From contig CAJQLF010000018.1 of the NCBI GenBank assembly GCA_905479115.1, positions 40,437 through 104,436 of the forward strand: a stretch of 64,000 nucleotides of DNA, read 5' to 3'. The notes beneath the pieces are model-generated. The model made no database searches and was not told where the DNA came from. It worked only from the letters and a program-made list of their open reading frames with translations. Numbering within the stretch: position 1 is the first letter of the stretch; each line of letters opens with the position of its first letter. The stretch is from an uncultured Flavobacteriales bacterium (lineage in GTDB: Bacteria > Bacteroidota > Bacteroidia > Flavobacteriales_D > Sanyastnellaceae). Shown one piece after another: positions 25,512-34,312 of this stretch. Both the position numbers and the translations under genes were made by a program.

Positions 25512-25586
25512 GTCGTGGACTGAATGATGATTGTCCAATAGCCAGAAATTAGCTGGGTTTGGACGTGTAATGTCGAAGGTGAGGTG

Positions 25587-25594
25587 TAGTTTTG
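25587..25594 (+). promoter_or_regulatory. -7 element of the fbaA-pgi operon
   Basis: TAGTTTTG is an exact match, 18 nt before ATG 25613. TTTG at 25558-25561 is too far away (25 nt) to be a good -33 element. Confidence 0.5.
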
Positions 25595-25612
25595 TGCCCC
25601 AAATCGAACATT

Positions 25613-26683
25613 ATGAGTCAAAAATTCAGGTCAGGCGTGCTTTGGGGTCAAGAAGTGCGAGAAGTTTTCGAAGATGCTCATCGCAATGGCTATGCCCTGC
25701 CCGCTGTCAATGTAATTGGCACCAATTCCATCAACGCTGTTTTGGAAACAGCGCGTGACTTGAATTCGCCCGTGATCATTCAGTTTTCAAACGGGGGAGC
25801 TGTCTTCAATGCCGGAAAGGGCTTAAAAATGGACGATCAGCAGAATGCCGTGCTCGGTTCGATTGCTGGGGCGCACCATGTGCACACCATGGCTGAGGCC
25901 TATGGTGTACCCGTGATATTGCACACCGATCATTGTGCACGAAAGCTTTTGCCTTGGATTGATGGACTGCTGGACGCAAGCGAGCAACACTTCGATGCGA
26001 CGGGACGTCCGCTGTTTAGTTCTCATATGATTGACCTAAGTGAGGAGCCGATTGAAGAAAATATTTCGACATGTAAAACATACCTTGAGCGGATGCACGG
26101 TATGGGGATGTTCTTGGAAATTGAATTGGGCGTGACTGGCGGGGAAGAGGATGGGGTAGACAATACGGACATTGATAGCAGTAAACTGTATACCCAACCC
26201 GAGGAAGTCGCTTATGCATACGAAGAATTGAAGGCCATTAGCGACCAATTCACGGTTGCAGCAGCGTTTGGGAATGTTCACGGAGTGTATAAGCCGGGCA
26301 ATGTTTCGCTGACCCCGAAAATCTTGGATAACAGCCAAAAATTCATCGAACAGAAGTATGCGACCGATTCCAATCCGGTTGATTTCGTCTTTCACGGCGG
26401 CAGTGGCTCAAGCAAGGAAGAAATTCGAGAAGCCATTTCATATGGTGCGATCAAGATGAACATCGACACAGATATGCAGTGGGCATTTTTGAGCGGAGTT
26501 CGCGACTATGTGACCGAACACTTGGATTACCTCAAGACCCAAATTGGCAACCCGGAAGGGTCAGATGTTCCGAACAAGAAGAAATACGACCCGCGTGTTT
26601 GGCTGCGGCAAGGAGAGGCCTATTTCGTGGATCGATTGAAGCAGGCTTTTGAAGATTTGAATTGCGTGAACCGCAACGCCTAA
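25613..26683 (+). CDS. fbaA: Fructose-bisphosphate aldolase, class II
   Basis: The 356-residue zinc aldolase is of the FbaA (class IIA) length. PAVNVIGTNSINAVLETARD, the zinc motif HTDHC (about 108-112), LEIELGVTGGEEDGV and HGGSGSSKEEI are diagnostic. It cleaves or forms fructose 1,6-bisphosphate in glycolysis and gluconeogenesis. I use ATG 25613; the frame extends upstream by a TTG inside the promoter. pgi follows after 12 nt, forming a central-carbon operon. Confidence 0.95.
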   Translation: MSQKFRSGVLWGQEVREVFEDAHRNGYALPAVNVIGTNSINAVLETARDLNSPVIIQFSNGGAVFNAGKGLKMDDQQNAVLGSIAGAHHVHTMAEAYGVPVILHTDHCARKLLPWIDGLLDASEQHFDATGRPLFSSHMIDLSEEPIEENISTCKTYLERMHGMGMFLEIELGVTGGEEDGVDNTDIDSSKLYTQPEEVAYAYEELKAISDQFTVAAAFGNVHGVYKPGNVSLTPKILDNSQKFIEQKYATDSNPVDFVFHGGSGSSKEEIREAISYGAIKMNIDTDMQWAFLSGVRDYVTEHLDYLKTQIGNPEGSDVPNKKKYDPRVWLRQGEAYFVDRLKQAFEDLNCVNRNA

Positions 26684-26695
26684 AAAGGCCTAAGC

Positions 26696-28312
26696 ATGCT
26701 GAAACCTTTTGACCTGCGGAGTTCTGACGCCCACGCGAAATTACTCTCTCTTGCCCAAGATGTGGGGCAAATGCACATGCTGCAGTTATTTGAGACGGAC
26801 GCTGAGCGGTTGCAGAATATGCACCTGGAAGTGGGTCCAATGTACATGGACTGGTCGAAGCATCGGGTGAATGAGTCGGTCATGGAAGCCCTTTTTGAAT
26901 TAGCGGAGGAAGCGGATTGGCAGGGTGGAATCCGGCAGCTCTTTGGTGGAGCCCCTATTAACCAAACGGAATCACGTTCTGTTCTTCATATGGCCATGCG
27001 CGGTGAGGCGCATGATCCTTTCCACGTTCAAGGTGCCCCTGTGATGCCTAAAGTTTTGGCGACCCGCGAAGCGATGTTGGCGTATGCCGATGGTGTCCGC
27101 TCGGAGGGGCTGGTCAAGGACGTAGTCAACATTGGCATCGGAGGTTCTGATTTGGGTCCGCTCATGGTTACCAAAGCTTTACGCATTGAAGGAGAGGCGG
27201 GTCCACGCGTCCATTTCGTAAGCAACGTCGATGGGGCGCATTTGGAATCTGTTTTAGGTGAGATTGTCCCGGAATTCACCTTGTTTGTTGTCGTCAGCAA
27301 GACCTTCACGACGCAGGAAACCATGGCCAATGCGGAAGAGGCAAAAAAGTGGATAGCTGAAGCACTCGGAGCCGCCGCCGTTTCGAATCATTTTGCAGCG
27401 GTATCAACCAACGTCCCAGCGGCTGAAGAATTTGGCGTGCCAAGGGCTCATATTTTCGGATTTGAGGATTGGGTTGGAGGCCGATATAGTTTATGGGGCC
27501 CCGTGGGCTTGAGTATCGCCTGTTCCGTGGGAGGCGATTCGTTTCGGGCGCTTCTGAAAGGTGCCCGGGAAATGGACCGTCATTTCGCAGGTGCATCGGC
27601 CCGGCAGAATATGCCACTCATAAGTGCCTTGCTCGGGGTATGGTACCGGGAGTATTTGGGACTTCCCACACATGTCGTGTTGCCCTATGCCCAAGATTTA
27701 GATCGATTTCCGGCGTACTTGCAGCAAGCGGATATGGAGTCCAACGGAAAATACGTTGGACGAGATGGAAAACCAGTCTCACACCCGACCGGTCCAGTGG
27801 TTTGGGGCGAGGCGGGTACAAACGGACAACACGCTTTTTATCAGCTTTTGCACCAAGGAACGACAGTTCATCCGGTGGATTTGATTGCCATCAAGGCCCC
27901 GATGTCCAAGTTCTCTTCGCACCATCAAAAATTATTGGCCAATGCTGTCGCACAGGCTGAGGCGCTGATGTGCGGCAGGAACAGCGAAGAAGTAGAGAAA
28001 GAAATGCGAGCTGCGGGAGCTTCAGAAGAGGAGGTCAGACGGGTTGGACCGCACCGTGTATTTGAAGGCAATCGACCGTCTACGTTTCTGTTACTGGATG
28101 CATTGAACGCGCATTCACTTGGTATGTTAATCGCATTTTATGAGCACAGGATCTTTTTGCAAGGCCTGCTCTGGAATGTGTGCAGCTATGATCAGTGGGG
28201 CGTAGAACTGGGAAAGGTTCTTGCAAAAAATATCCTTTCAGAATGGCAGGAAGCCACGCCCACTGTCCATCACGATGCCAGCACAGCGGCATTGATAGAG
28301 AGGCTGCGTTGA
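26696..28312 (+). CDS. pgi: Glucose-6-phosphate isomerase
   Basis: The 538-residue enzyme interconverts glucose 6-phosphate and fructose 6-phosphate. GIGGSDLGPLMVTKAL (about 149-164), SKTFTTQETMANAEEA, GGRYSLWGPVGLSIA and NGQHAFYQLLHQGT are PGI signatures, and length is typical of the long bacterial form. It lies 12 nt after fbaA and is probably co-transcribed. No strong terminator follows. Confidence 0.96.
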   Translation: MLKPFDLRSSDAHAKLLSLAQDVGQMHMLQLFETDAERLQNMHLEVGPMYMDWSKHRVNESVMEALFELAEEADWQGGIRQLFGGAPINQTESRSVLHMAMRGEAHDPFHVQGAPVMPKVLATREAMLAYADGVRSEGLVKDVVNIGIGGSDLGPLMVTKALRIEGEAGPRVHFVSNVDGAHLESVLGEIVPEFTLFVVVSKTFTTQETMANAEEAKKWIAEALGAAAVSNHFAAVSTNVPAAEEFGVPRAHIFGFEDWVGGRYSLWGPVGLSIACSVGGDSFRALLKGAREMDRHFAGASARQNMPLISALLGVWYREYLGLPTHVVLPYAQDLDRFPAYLQQADMESNGKYVGRDGKPVSHPTGPVVWGEAGTNGQHAFYQLLHQGTTVHPVDLIAIKAPMSKFSSHHQKLLANAVAQAEALMCGRNSEEVEKEMRAAGASEEEVRRVGPHRVFEGNRPSTFLLLDALNAHSLGMLIAFYEHRIFLQGLLWNVCSYDQWGVELGKVLAKNILSEWQEATPTVHHDASTAALIERLR

Positions 28313-28426
28313 TCGTTTACTCAGGTTGCGAGACACCTCGTGAGTTGTCTTTAAGAATAGTTGCGCATCCATGATGTAAATCGTAGATTTCCAGCACAGA
28401 ACGTCTTTAACCGATTCATAATTCCT

Positions 28427-31400
28427 ATGCGAAATTTCTTTTCAACCTTTTTGGTGTCCCTTCTGGCGTTGCCAGCATTGGCGAGTGTGGTGGGTGTAGA
28501 ATACGAAGAATATGCAACGTCAGAATTCGGCACAACGTACCGAGTTTACGTCACATTTGATTCTCCAGATGACGAGCTTATAGCTATTTACGGGACGGTT
28601 GGGGAGGCTCAAAATGCCCCCTTGAGCTTCTTGACAACCTCGTCTTTTTACAACACCCCACTCGGTGCGAATTACGGGCAGGACATCAATCTCGCTTTCA
28701 TCGCTGTTTTTCCTGAAATCGAATTCGATAGTTGGTTTACGATAGGGTCAGAAAATTCTACGGGTTCAGGAGGGGTCAGTTCGGTGGGGTTGGATTCTTA
28801 CCTCTCGGACTTCAATAACGGTGACGGCTTCACGGTCAATACCTTCACAGGTGCCTCGTGGTTTGTGATTCCGGGTAGCTCTGGAGATGCGGTTGCAGGA
28901 GACGACAACAAAGTACTCGTTGCCCAGCTAACGTCCACGGGCATTGTCAGCGTTGTTTTGAATGTTCAGTACGATGATGTGAATGGCAACACTAATACTG
29001 AAAATGGCTTGACCGCTACGTTTCCTGAATTAGCGGGAGGGTGCATGGACACCACGGCGTGCAACTACGATGATGCGGCAGAGGCAGATGATGGAAGTTG
29101 CTACTTTCCTTTTGATTCGTGTGATGATGAGAATGTCAATACCATCAATGACGCCTATAACTCGGACTGTGAATGCACAGGGGATGCGGTGGTGCTGGGA
29201 TGCCTTGCAGAATCAGCATGCAACTATGACGCTTCAGCCAATACCGATGATGGCTCCTGCTTCTACATAGGGAATGCCTGCGATGATGGGGATTCAACGA
29301 CCGGTGGGGATGTGATTGGCGAAGATTGCAATTGCGCAGGGATGGAAATTGTCATGGGATGCACAGACAGTGCCGCTTGCAATTATGATGAGGCGGCAGA
29401 AGCGTCGGATGGATCATGTGTCTATCCAGGAGATGCGTGCGATGATGGGTTTGGAAATACAGTGAATGATGCCTACCAAAGTGATTGTTCTTGCGAGGGA
29501 GAATTGGTTCCGACCGGCCCTGCGGGCATAGAGGTGGAGGAATTTGCAACATCGGAATACGGAACAACTTACCGCGTTTATGCCACGTTTGACTCGCCTA
29601 CCAACGAATTAATCGCTGTTTACGGCACAGTTGGAGGGGATCAAAATGCTCCTTTGAGTATGCTCTCCACGACTGGTTTCTTTAACTCCACGTTGGGGGC
29701 GAATTATGGTGAATTTATCAATACAGCTTTTTTCCCTTCCTTTCCAGAAGTGGAGTTTGATAGCTGGTTGACGATTGGAACAGAAAACACGGCTGGCTCA
29801 GGAGGCGTCGGTTCAGTGGGAATGGAACCGTACTATGATGGCTTTAACAATGGCAATGGATTTACCATTGACACCTTTGTCGGAGGATCATGGTTCGTCA
29901 TTCCAGGGGGATCGGCTGATGCGATATCCGGTGATGATAACCGGGTATTGGTGGCTCAACTCACAACGGATGGAGTCATTTCTTTGGTGATGAATTTTCA
30001 ATACGACGATGAACAAGGCAACAGCTACAATACGGAGGGGTTGACTTTGACATACCCTGAAGTTGCAACAGGCTGCACGGATTCATCGGCTTGCAATTAC
30101 GATGCAGCAGCCGAAGCGAACGACGGGAGTTGCACTTATCCAGATGATGCCTGTGATGATGGCGATGCCATGACCATGAACGATGCGTACACGGCTGATT
30201 GTTCGTGTGTCGGAGAGCAGATTGTTGAAGGATGCACGGATGCATCGGCATGCAATTACAACCCTCTGGCGAATGTAGAGAATGGAACATGTGCCACGTT
30301 GGATGAATGCGGTGTTTGTGGAGGTGATGGCATCGAAGAAGGAACCTGTGATTGTGACGGAAACCTGCCAGAAGCCTATTACGACTGCGAAGGAGAATGC
30401 TTGGAGGATACCGATGGGGATGGGGTGTGCGATGAATTGGAAGTCCCTGGATGCCAAGATGCTTCAGCGTGCAATTTTGATGAAAGTGCGACGGACAACA
30501 ACAATTCTTGCACCTACCCTGATGAATTGTACAACTGTGATGGAACTTGCGTGAATGACTTAAATGAGAATGGCTTGTGCGATGAGTTGGAGGTGTTCGG
30601 ATGTACTTCTGAGACAGCAGACAACTATGATCCTGAGGCCATTACCGACAACGGTACGTGTGAATGGCTCGACGGATTAGTGGAATCTTTGAGTTATGAA
30701 GTGTATGCCGACGATGGAATAGATGGCTTAACGACCTACCGTTTGTATGCCAATTTCTCCAGCGATGAAGTAGAGGTGACAGCGCAATATGGAACGGAAG
30801 CGGCACCGTGGCAGCTGATTCCTTCATCGACATTCTACCAAGACGAATTAGGTTCTCCCGTTGCCAGTGCAATCAACCCTGCGTTCTTCTTAGTGGTACC
30901 TTCACTCGAGTTTGACTCATGGTGCGCGATTGGAGCTGCACCAGGAGAAGAGGATTCATCGAACACGGTGGGGCTTGATGCTTTCTTCCCAGAATTTGAG
31001 GCAGGAAATGCGCTGGACGTTAATACGTTCTTGGGCGGATCACTTTTCCTCATTCCAGGTCAATCAACGCAAGCTGTGCCTGTGGATGGTAAGGTGCTGC
31101 TTGCCCAAGTCACGACAGACGGCACGGTGGATGCATTGATCAACTTGCAAATTCGCGATGAGAATAACGAATCAATTGAAATTGAAGGCTTGTCGCTCAC
31201 ATTCCCGCAAGTGGAAGTGACCGGAACCGGTTGCACGGATTCAGCGGCCTCCAACTATGATCCTGAAGCACTCTTGGATGACGGGACATGTGATTATCCT
31301 GAGCCGAGTTATGCTGGATTAAGTTATGAGTTGATTGCTGAAAACGAGCCTGAAACGGGATTGAGAACGTTCCGCGTTTATGCGAACTTCACGAACCCCA

Positions 31401-32698
31401 ATGACCAATTGACAGCGGTCTTTGCACAGGATGGATACCCAATGGACATCAGCACAACATCAAGTTTTTATCAAAACGCAATTGGAGGGGCATTCGCCAG
31501 TGAAATCAACCCCTTTGCAGACTTGGTAGATGCCGATGTGGTCTACGATAGTTGGTTCACCATTGGTGGGGAAAACAGCAACGTGAATCTGTCAACTGTC
31601 GGAGTGGATGCAGCTGCCGACGAATTTGAAGATGGTGAGGCATTTACGGTCGACAATTCACTCGGTGGCAGTTGGTTTGTTCTGCCAGACATGGAGCCGC
31701 TGGCCTTTCCAGATGAAAATGGACAAGTACTCATTGCACAACTTACAACTTCAGGACAAGTTTCCTTGAACGTGAACCTTCAGTACCGGGCCCAGGACGG
31801 AAGCAATCCGCAAGCTTTGGATCAGCAATTGGTCTTCCCAGACTTGGCTTTTGGTTGCTTGGATGAGGCCGCCTGCAATTATGACCCCGAGGCGGAGGCG
31901 GATGCTGGAAATTGCGAATACGCTGACGAAGAATACCTCGATTGCAACGGCGAGTGCAACAACGATGCAGATGGAGATGGGGTATGTGATGAAGTGGAAA
32001 TTCCGGGTTGCACTGATGCGGAGGCAGATAACTACGATTCGACTGCCACGGACGATGATGGATCTTGCGAATTTGAAGGATGCACCAATTCATTGGCCTG
32101 CAATTACGATTCCAGCGCCAACACAGATGACGGCTCGTGTGTTTATGCTGAAACGTACTACGACTGCAATGGAGATTGCCTGAACGATGCCGATGGGGAT
32201 GGGATCTGTGATGAACTGGAGATTCCAGGTTGCATGGATGATGAAGCACAGAACTATGATTCAACTGCGACGGATGACGACGGATCTTGCGAGTACCCGG
32301 GGTGCACGAATCCCAATGCAGAGAACTATGACCCAGATGCAAATTTTGATGACGGCTCCTGCATCGCGGGCGGTTGTGCTTATGCCAACGCTTCGAACTA
32401 TAATCCACTGGCTTCCTTCGATGATGGCTCGTGTGAATTTGAGGGATGCACCGATGAGGCAGCGAGCAATTATTGCCCGCTCGCTCTGACGGATGACGAC
32501 TCGTGTGTGTATGATGCATTGGGTTGCACCTACGCAGAGGCTCCGAACTACGATCCGGAGGCCAACGTGGACGATGGAAGTTGCGAGATGCCGGCGGGGG
32601 AGAGTGATTGCCCATTCGACGCGGATGGAAACGGCTTGATTGGTTCAGGGGATTTACTTGAATTCCTAGCTGCGTACAGCTACCCTTGTCCAGAGTAA
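28427..32698 (+). CDS. Giant secreted repeat protein with four copies of an unrecognised ~180-residue domain and a dockerin-like tail
   Basis: The start is ATG 28427, giving 1423 residues with a signal peptide ([20 protein letters not shown]). Four copies of the same domain lie at about 21-205, 366-548, 751-930 and 961-1142, marked by TTYRVYxxF, FDSWxTIG, GxSWFVIPG and [10 protein letters not shown]. Between and after them are 16 cysteine repeats of about 24 residues (GCTD, then ACNYD, then DDGSC) and EF-hand-like [10 protein letters not shown] inserts. The protein ends in [17 protein letters not shown], a dockerin-like motif, rather than a T9SS domain. It should be extracellular and calcium-rich. 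Function unknown; the upstream extension to 28361 is not needed. Confidence 0.8.
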   Translation: MRNFFSTFLVSLLALPALASVVGVEYEEYATSEFGTTYRVYVTFDSPDDELIAIYGTVGEAQNAPLSFLTTSSFYNTPLGANYGQDINLAFIAVFPEIEFDSWFTIGSENSTGSGGVSSVGLDSYLSDFNNGDGFTVNTFTGASWFVIPGSSGDAVAGDDNKVLVAQLTSTGIVSVVLNVQYDDVNGNTNTENGLTATFPELAGGCMDTTACNYDDAAEADDGSCYFPFDSCDDENVNTINDAYNSDCECTGDAVVLGCLAESACNYDASANTDDGSCFYIGNACDDGDSTTGGDVIGEDCNCAGMEIVMGCTDSAACNYDEAAEASDGSCVYPGDACDDGFGNTVNDAYQSDCSCEGELVPTGPAGIEVEEFATSEYGTTYRVYATFDSPTNELIAVYGTVGGDQNAPLSMLSTTGFFNSTLGANYGEFINTAFFPSFPEVEFDSWLTIGTENTAGSGGVGSVGMEPYYDGFNNGNGFTIDTFVGGSWFVIPGGSADAISGDDNRVLVAQLTTDGVISLVMNFQYDDEQGNSYNTEGLTLTYPEVATGCTDSSACNYDAAAEANDGSCTYPDDACDDGDAMTMNDAYTADCSCVGEQIVEGCTDASACNYNPLANVENGTCATLDECGVCGGDGIEEGTCDCDGNLPEAYYDCEGECLEDTDGDGVCDELEVPGCQDASACNFDESATDNNNSCTYPDELYNCDGTCVNDLNENGLCDELEVFGCTSETADNYDPEAITDNGTCEWLDGLVESLSYEVYADDGIDGLTTYRLYANFSSDEVEVTAQYGTEAAPWQLIPSSTFYQDELGSPVASAINPAFFLVVPSLEFDSWCAIGAAPGEEDSSNTVGLDAFFPEFEAGNALDVNTFLGGSLFLIPGQSTQAVPVDGKVLLAQVTTDGTVDALINLQIRDENNESIEIEGLSLTFPQVEVTGTGCTDSAASNYDPEALLDDGTCDYPEPSYAGLSYELIAENEPETGLRTFRVYANFTNPNDQLTAVFAQDGYPMDISTTSSFYQNAIGGAFASEINPFADLVDADVVYDSWFTIGGENSNVNLSTVGVDAAADEFEDGEAFTVDNSLGGSWFVLPDMEPLAFPDENGQVLIAQLTTSGQVSLNVNLQYRAQDGSNPQALDQQLVFPDLAFGCLDEAACNYDPEAEADAGNCEYADEEYLDCNGECNNDADGDGVCDEVEIPGCTDAEADNYDSTATDDDGSCEFEGCTNSLACNYDSSANTDDGSCVYAETYYDCNGDCLNDADGDGICDELEIPGCMDDEAQNYDSTATDDDGSCEYPGCTNPNAENYDPDANFDDGSCIAGGCAYANASNYNPLASFDDGSCEFEGCTDEAASNYCPLALTDDDSCVYDALGCTYAEAPNYDPEANVDDGSCEMPAGESDCPFDADGNGLIGSGDLLEFLAAYSYPCPE
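31850..32592 (+). repeat. Eight near-tandem GCTD/NYD/DDGSC coding repeats
   Basis: Eight units of about 72 bp, with short spacers, encode the cysteine repeat (GC at start, NYD in the middle, DDGSC at end). At DNA level the gatgacggatct/gatgatggatct segment recurs, so the block is a candidate for slippage or recombination. Confidence 0.8.
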
Positions 32699-32720
32699 GA
32701 TTTTGGTCAACACGACTTGG

Positions 32721-32755
32721 AAAGCATCGAATCTTCGGATTCGGTGCTTTTTTTT
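32721..32755 (+). terminator. Terminator after the giant repeat protein
   Basis: Stem AAAGCATCGAATC / GATTCGGTGCTTT (one wobble pair) with a TTCG tetraloop and a run of eight T. Confidence 0.9.
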
Positions 32756-32818
32756 GTTCATAACTCCGATTGTGTTGTTTTGACACGAACCTGTAAATTC
32801 GGTTGAAAATCGACCGCC

Positions 32819-34168
32819 ATGCTGCACAGCAAAAAACACCTTTCATTTTGGGAAATCTGGAACATGAGTTTCGGATTTCTCGGGATTCAATTTGGGTTTG
32901 CTCTGCAAGGCGGTAACATGTCCCGCATATTTCAAACGTTAGGAGCGAGTCCAGAGGAGCTACCAGGACTTTGGATTGCGGCACCTCTGACGGGGTTGCT
33001 TGTTCAGCCGATTATTGGGTACTACAGTGATCGAACCTGGAGTCCAAGGTGGGGTAGAAGGCGTCCTTACTTTCTCATCGGCGCTATTCTGAGTTCTGCG
33101 GCACTTTTTATCATGCCGTACAGTTCAGCCTTATGGATGGCTGCGGGTCTTTTGTGGATATTGGATGCTTCGATTAACATCAGTATGGAGCCCTTTCGGG
33201 CACTGGTAGCGGATAAGCTCCCCGAGGACCAACGCAATTTTGGATTCGTAGTGCAAACCCTGATCATTGGCATCGGGACGTGGATCGCATCCAATTTGCC
33301 GTGGCTGGTCACCCAACTTGGGGCTGAGAACGAGGCACCCGCGGGAGAAATTCCAGACTCGGTGTTTTACTCTTTTGCAATCGGTGCGCTGGTCTTTCTT
33401 GCGACCATTGCCGTTACGGTTTGGAAGACAGAAGAGGACCCACCAGAAGACTTGGAGCGATTTGAGCGAGAAAAAAAGGAATCGCGTGGCTTTATTTCGG
33501 ATTTGAGCGCAATTTTCCGGTCAATCATTTCGATGCCGAAGGTGATGGTCCAGCTCGGTGTGGTTCAATTCTTCAGTTGGTTTGCGTTTTTCACCATGTG
33601 GTCTTTTGCCACTCCGGCATTGACGGAACTCGTTTTTGATTCACCTAATCCAGCACCGGGCGCGCCCAATTTCGAAATAGCCAATGCTGCGTTCAATGAG
33701 GCTGCGAATTCAGTATCGAGTGCGATGGGGATCTATGGATTAAGTTCCATGGCTTTCGCTTTGATTCTGGCTTTCTATACCAGCCGCTTTCAGATCAATC
33801 GCCGCGCTGTGCATGCGGTTTCGTTACTTTTAGGGGGAATGGGATTCGCGTGGATGCTGCTGTTGAATCCTGAGAGCGCTTCGAATTTGAGGTGGTGCTT
33901 TGCTTTGGTCGGCATCGCTTGGGGTTCGATTCTATCCATGCCTTATGCCATGCTGTCGAACTCCGTTCCGAAAGATCAAATGGGCATCTACATGGGCATC
34001 TTTAACATGTTCATTGTAATTCCACAAATTCTTGCTGCATTGGGGGGAATCAATGTGCTGAATGATTGGCTTTTCGATGGAGATGTGGCGTTTACGATGC
34101 TCATTGCGGGCATAAGTTGTTGCTTTGCAGCACTTGCACTTGTCCTGGTGAACCGCTCTGTTAATTAA
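32819..34168 (+). CDS. SLC45/GPH-like sugar MFS transporter
   Basis: The 449-residue protein has about 12 membrane helices. FWEIWNMSFGFLGIQFGFAL (residues 10-29), IGYYSDRTWSPRWGRRRPYF (about 67-86) and an NISMEPFRALVADKLP motif are typical of the SLC45-type transporters in Bacteroidetes, which take up sucrose, maltose or maltodextrins with protons. It sits between two secreted repeat proteins, the second of which carries starch-binding-like modules, so an alpha-glucan link is possible. Substrate is inferred. TAAATTCG, 17 nt before ATG, is a weak -7 candidate. Confidence 0.85.
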   Translation: MLHSKKHLSFWEIWNMSFGFLGIQFGFALQGGNMSRIFQTLGASPEELPGLWIAAPLTGLLVQPIIGYYSDRTWSPRWGRRRPYFLIGAILSSAALFIMPYSSALWMAAGLLWILDASINISMEPFRALVADKLPEDQRNFGFVVQTLIIGIGTWIASNLPWLVTQLGAENEAPAGEIPDSVFYSFAIGALVFLATIAVTVWKTEEDPPEDLERFEREKKESRGFISDLSAIFRSIISMPKVMVQLGVVQFFSWFAFFTMWSFATPALTELVFDSPNPAPGAPNFEIANAAFNEAANSVSSAMGIYGLSSMAFALILAFYTSRFQINRRAVHAVSLLLGGMGFAWMLLLNPESASNLRWCFALVGIAWGSILSMPYAMLSNSVPKDQMGIYMGIFNMFIVIPQILAALGGINVLNDWLFDGDVAFTMLIAGISCCFAALALVLVNRSVN

Positions 34169-34215
34169 TATTTAGGGGAGGATTCAAGCACCTAAAGGAG
34201 CAATTTGTTCTCCCC

Positions 34216-34234
34216 TCGTGTGGATGTTACACGA
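34216..34234. promoter_or_regulatory. Inverted repeat upstream of the modular secreted protein
   Basis: TCGTGT and ACACGA with a 7-nt spacer, just before a -7-like TATATTTC (34243-34250). It may be an operator; the gap otherwise shows nothing clear. Confidence 0.3.
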
Positions 34235-34312
34235 ATTTGGCGTATATTTCGAACGATTAAATGTGCCCTCTTAATGTCAGAATAAGGCCATTTGTAGAAA
34301 ATTTTTAGAAAA

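Noticed and set aside
31850..32592. CRISPR-like regular repeats
   Set aside because: The repeats are in frame, encode a conserved cysteine motif, vary in sequence and have no spacers of constant size.
31743..32984. Long minus-strand open frame (413 codons) opposite the repeat protein
   Set aside because: It is antisense to the cysteine repeats, whose regular codon pattern keeps the opposite strand open; its protein is His/Arg/Ser/Pro-rich with no domain, and the plus-strand protein is clearly real.
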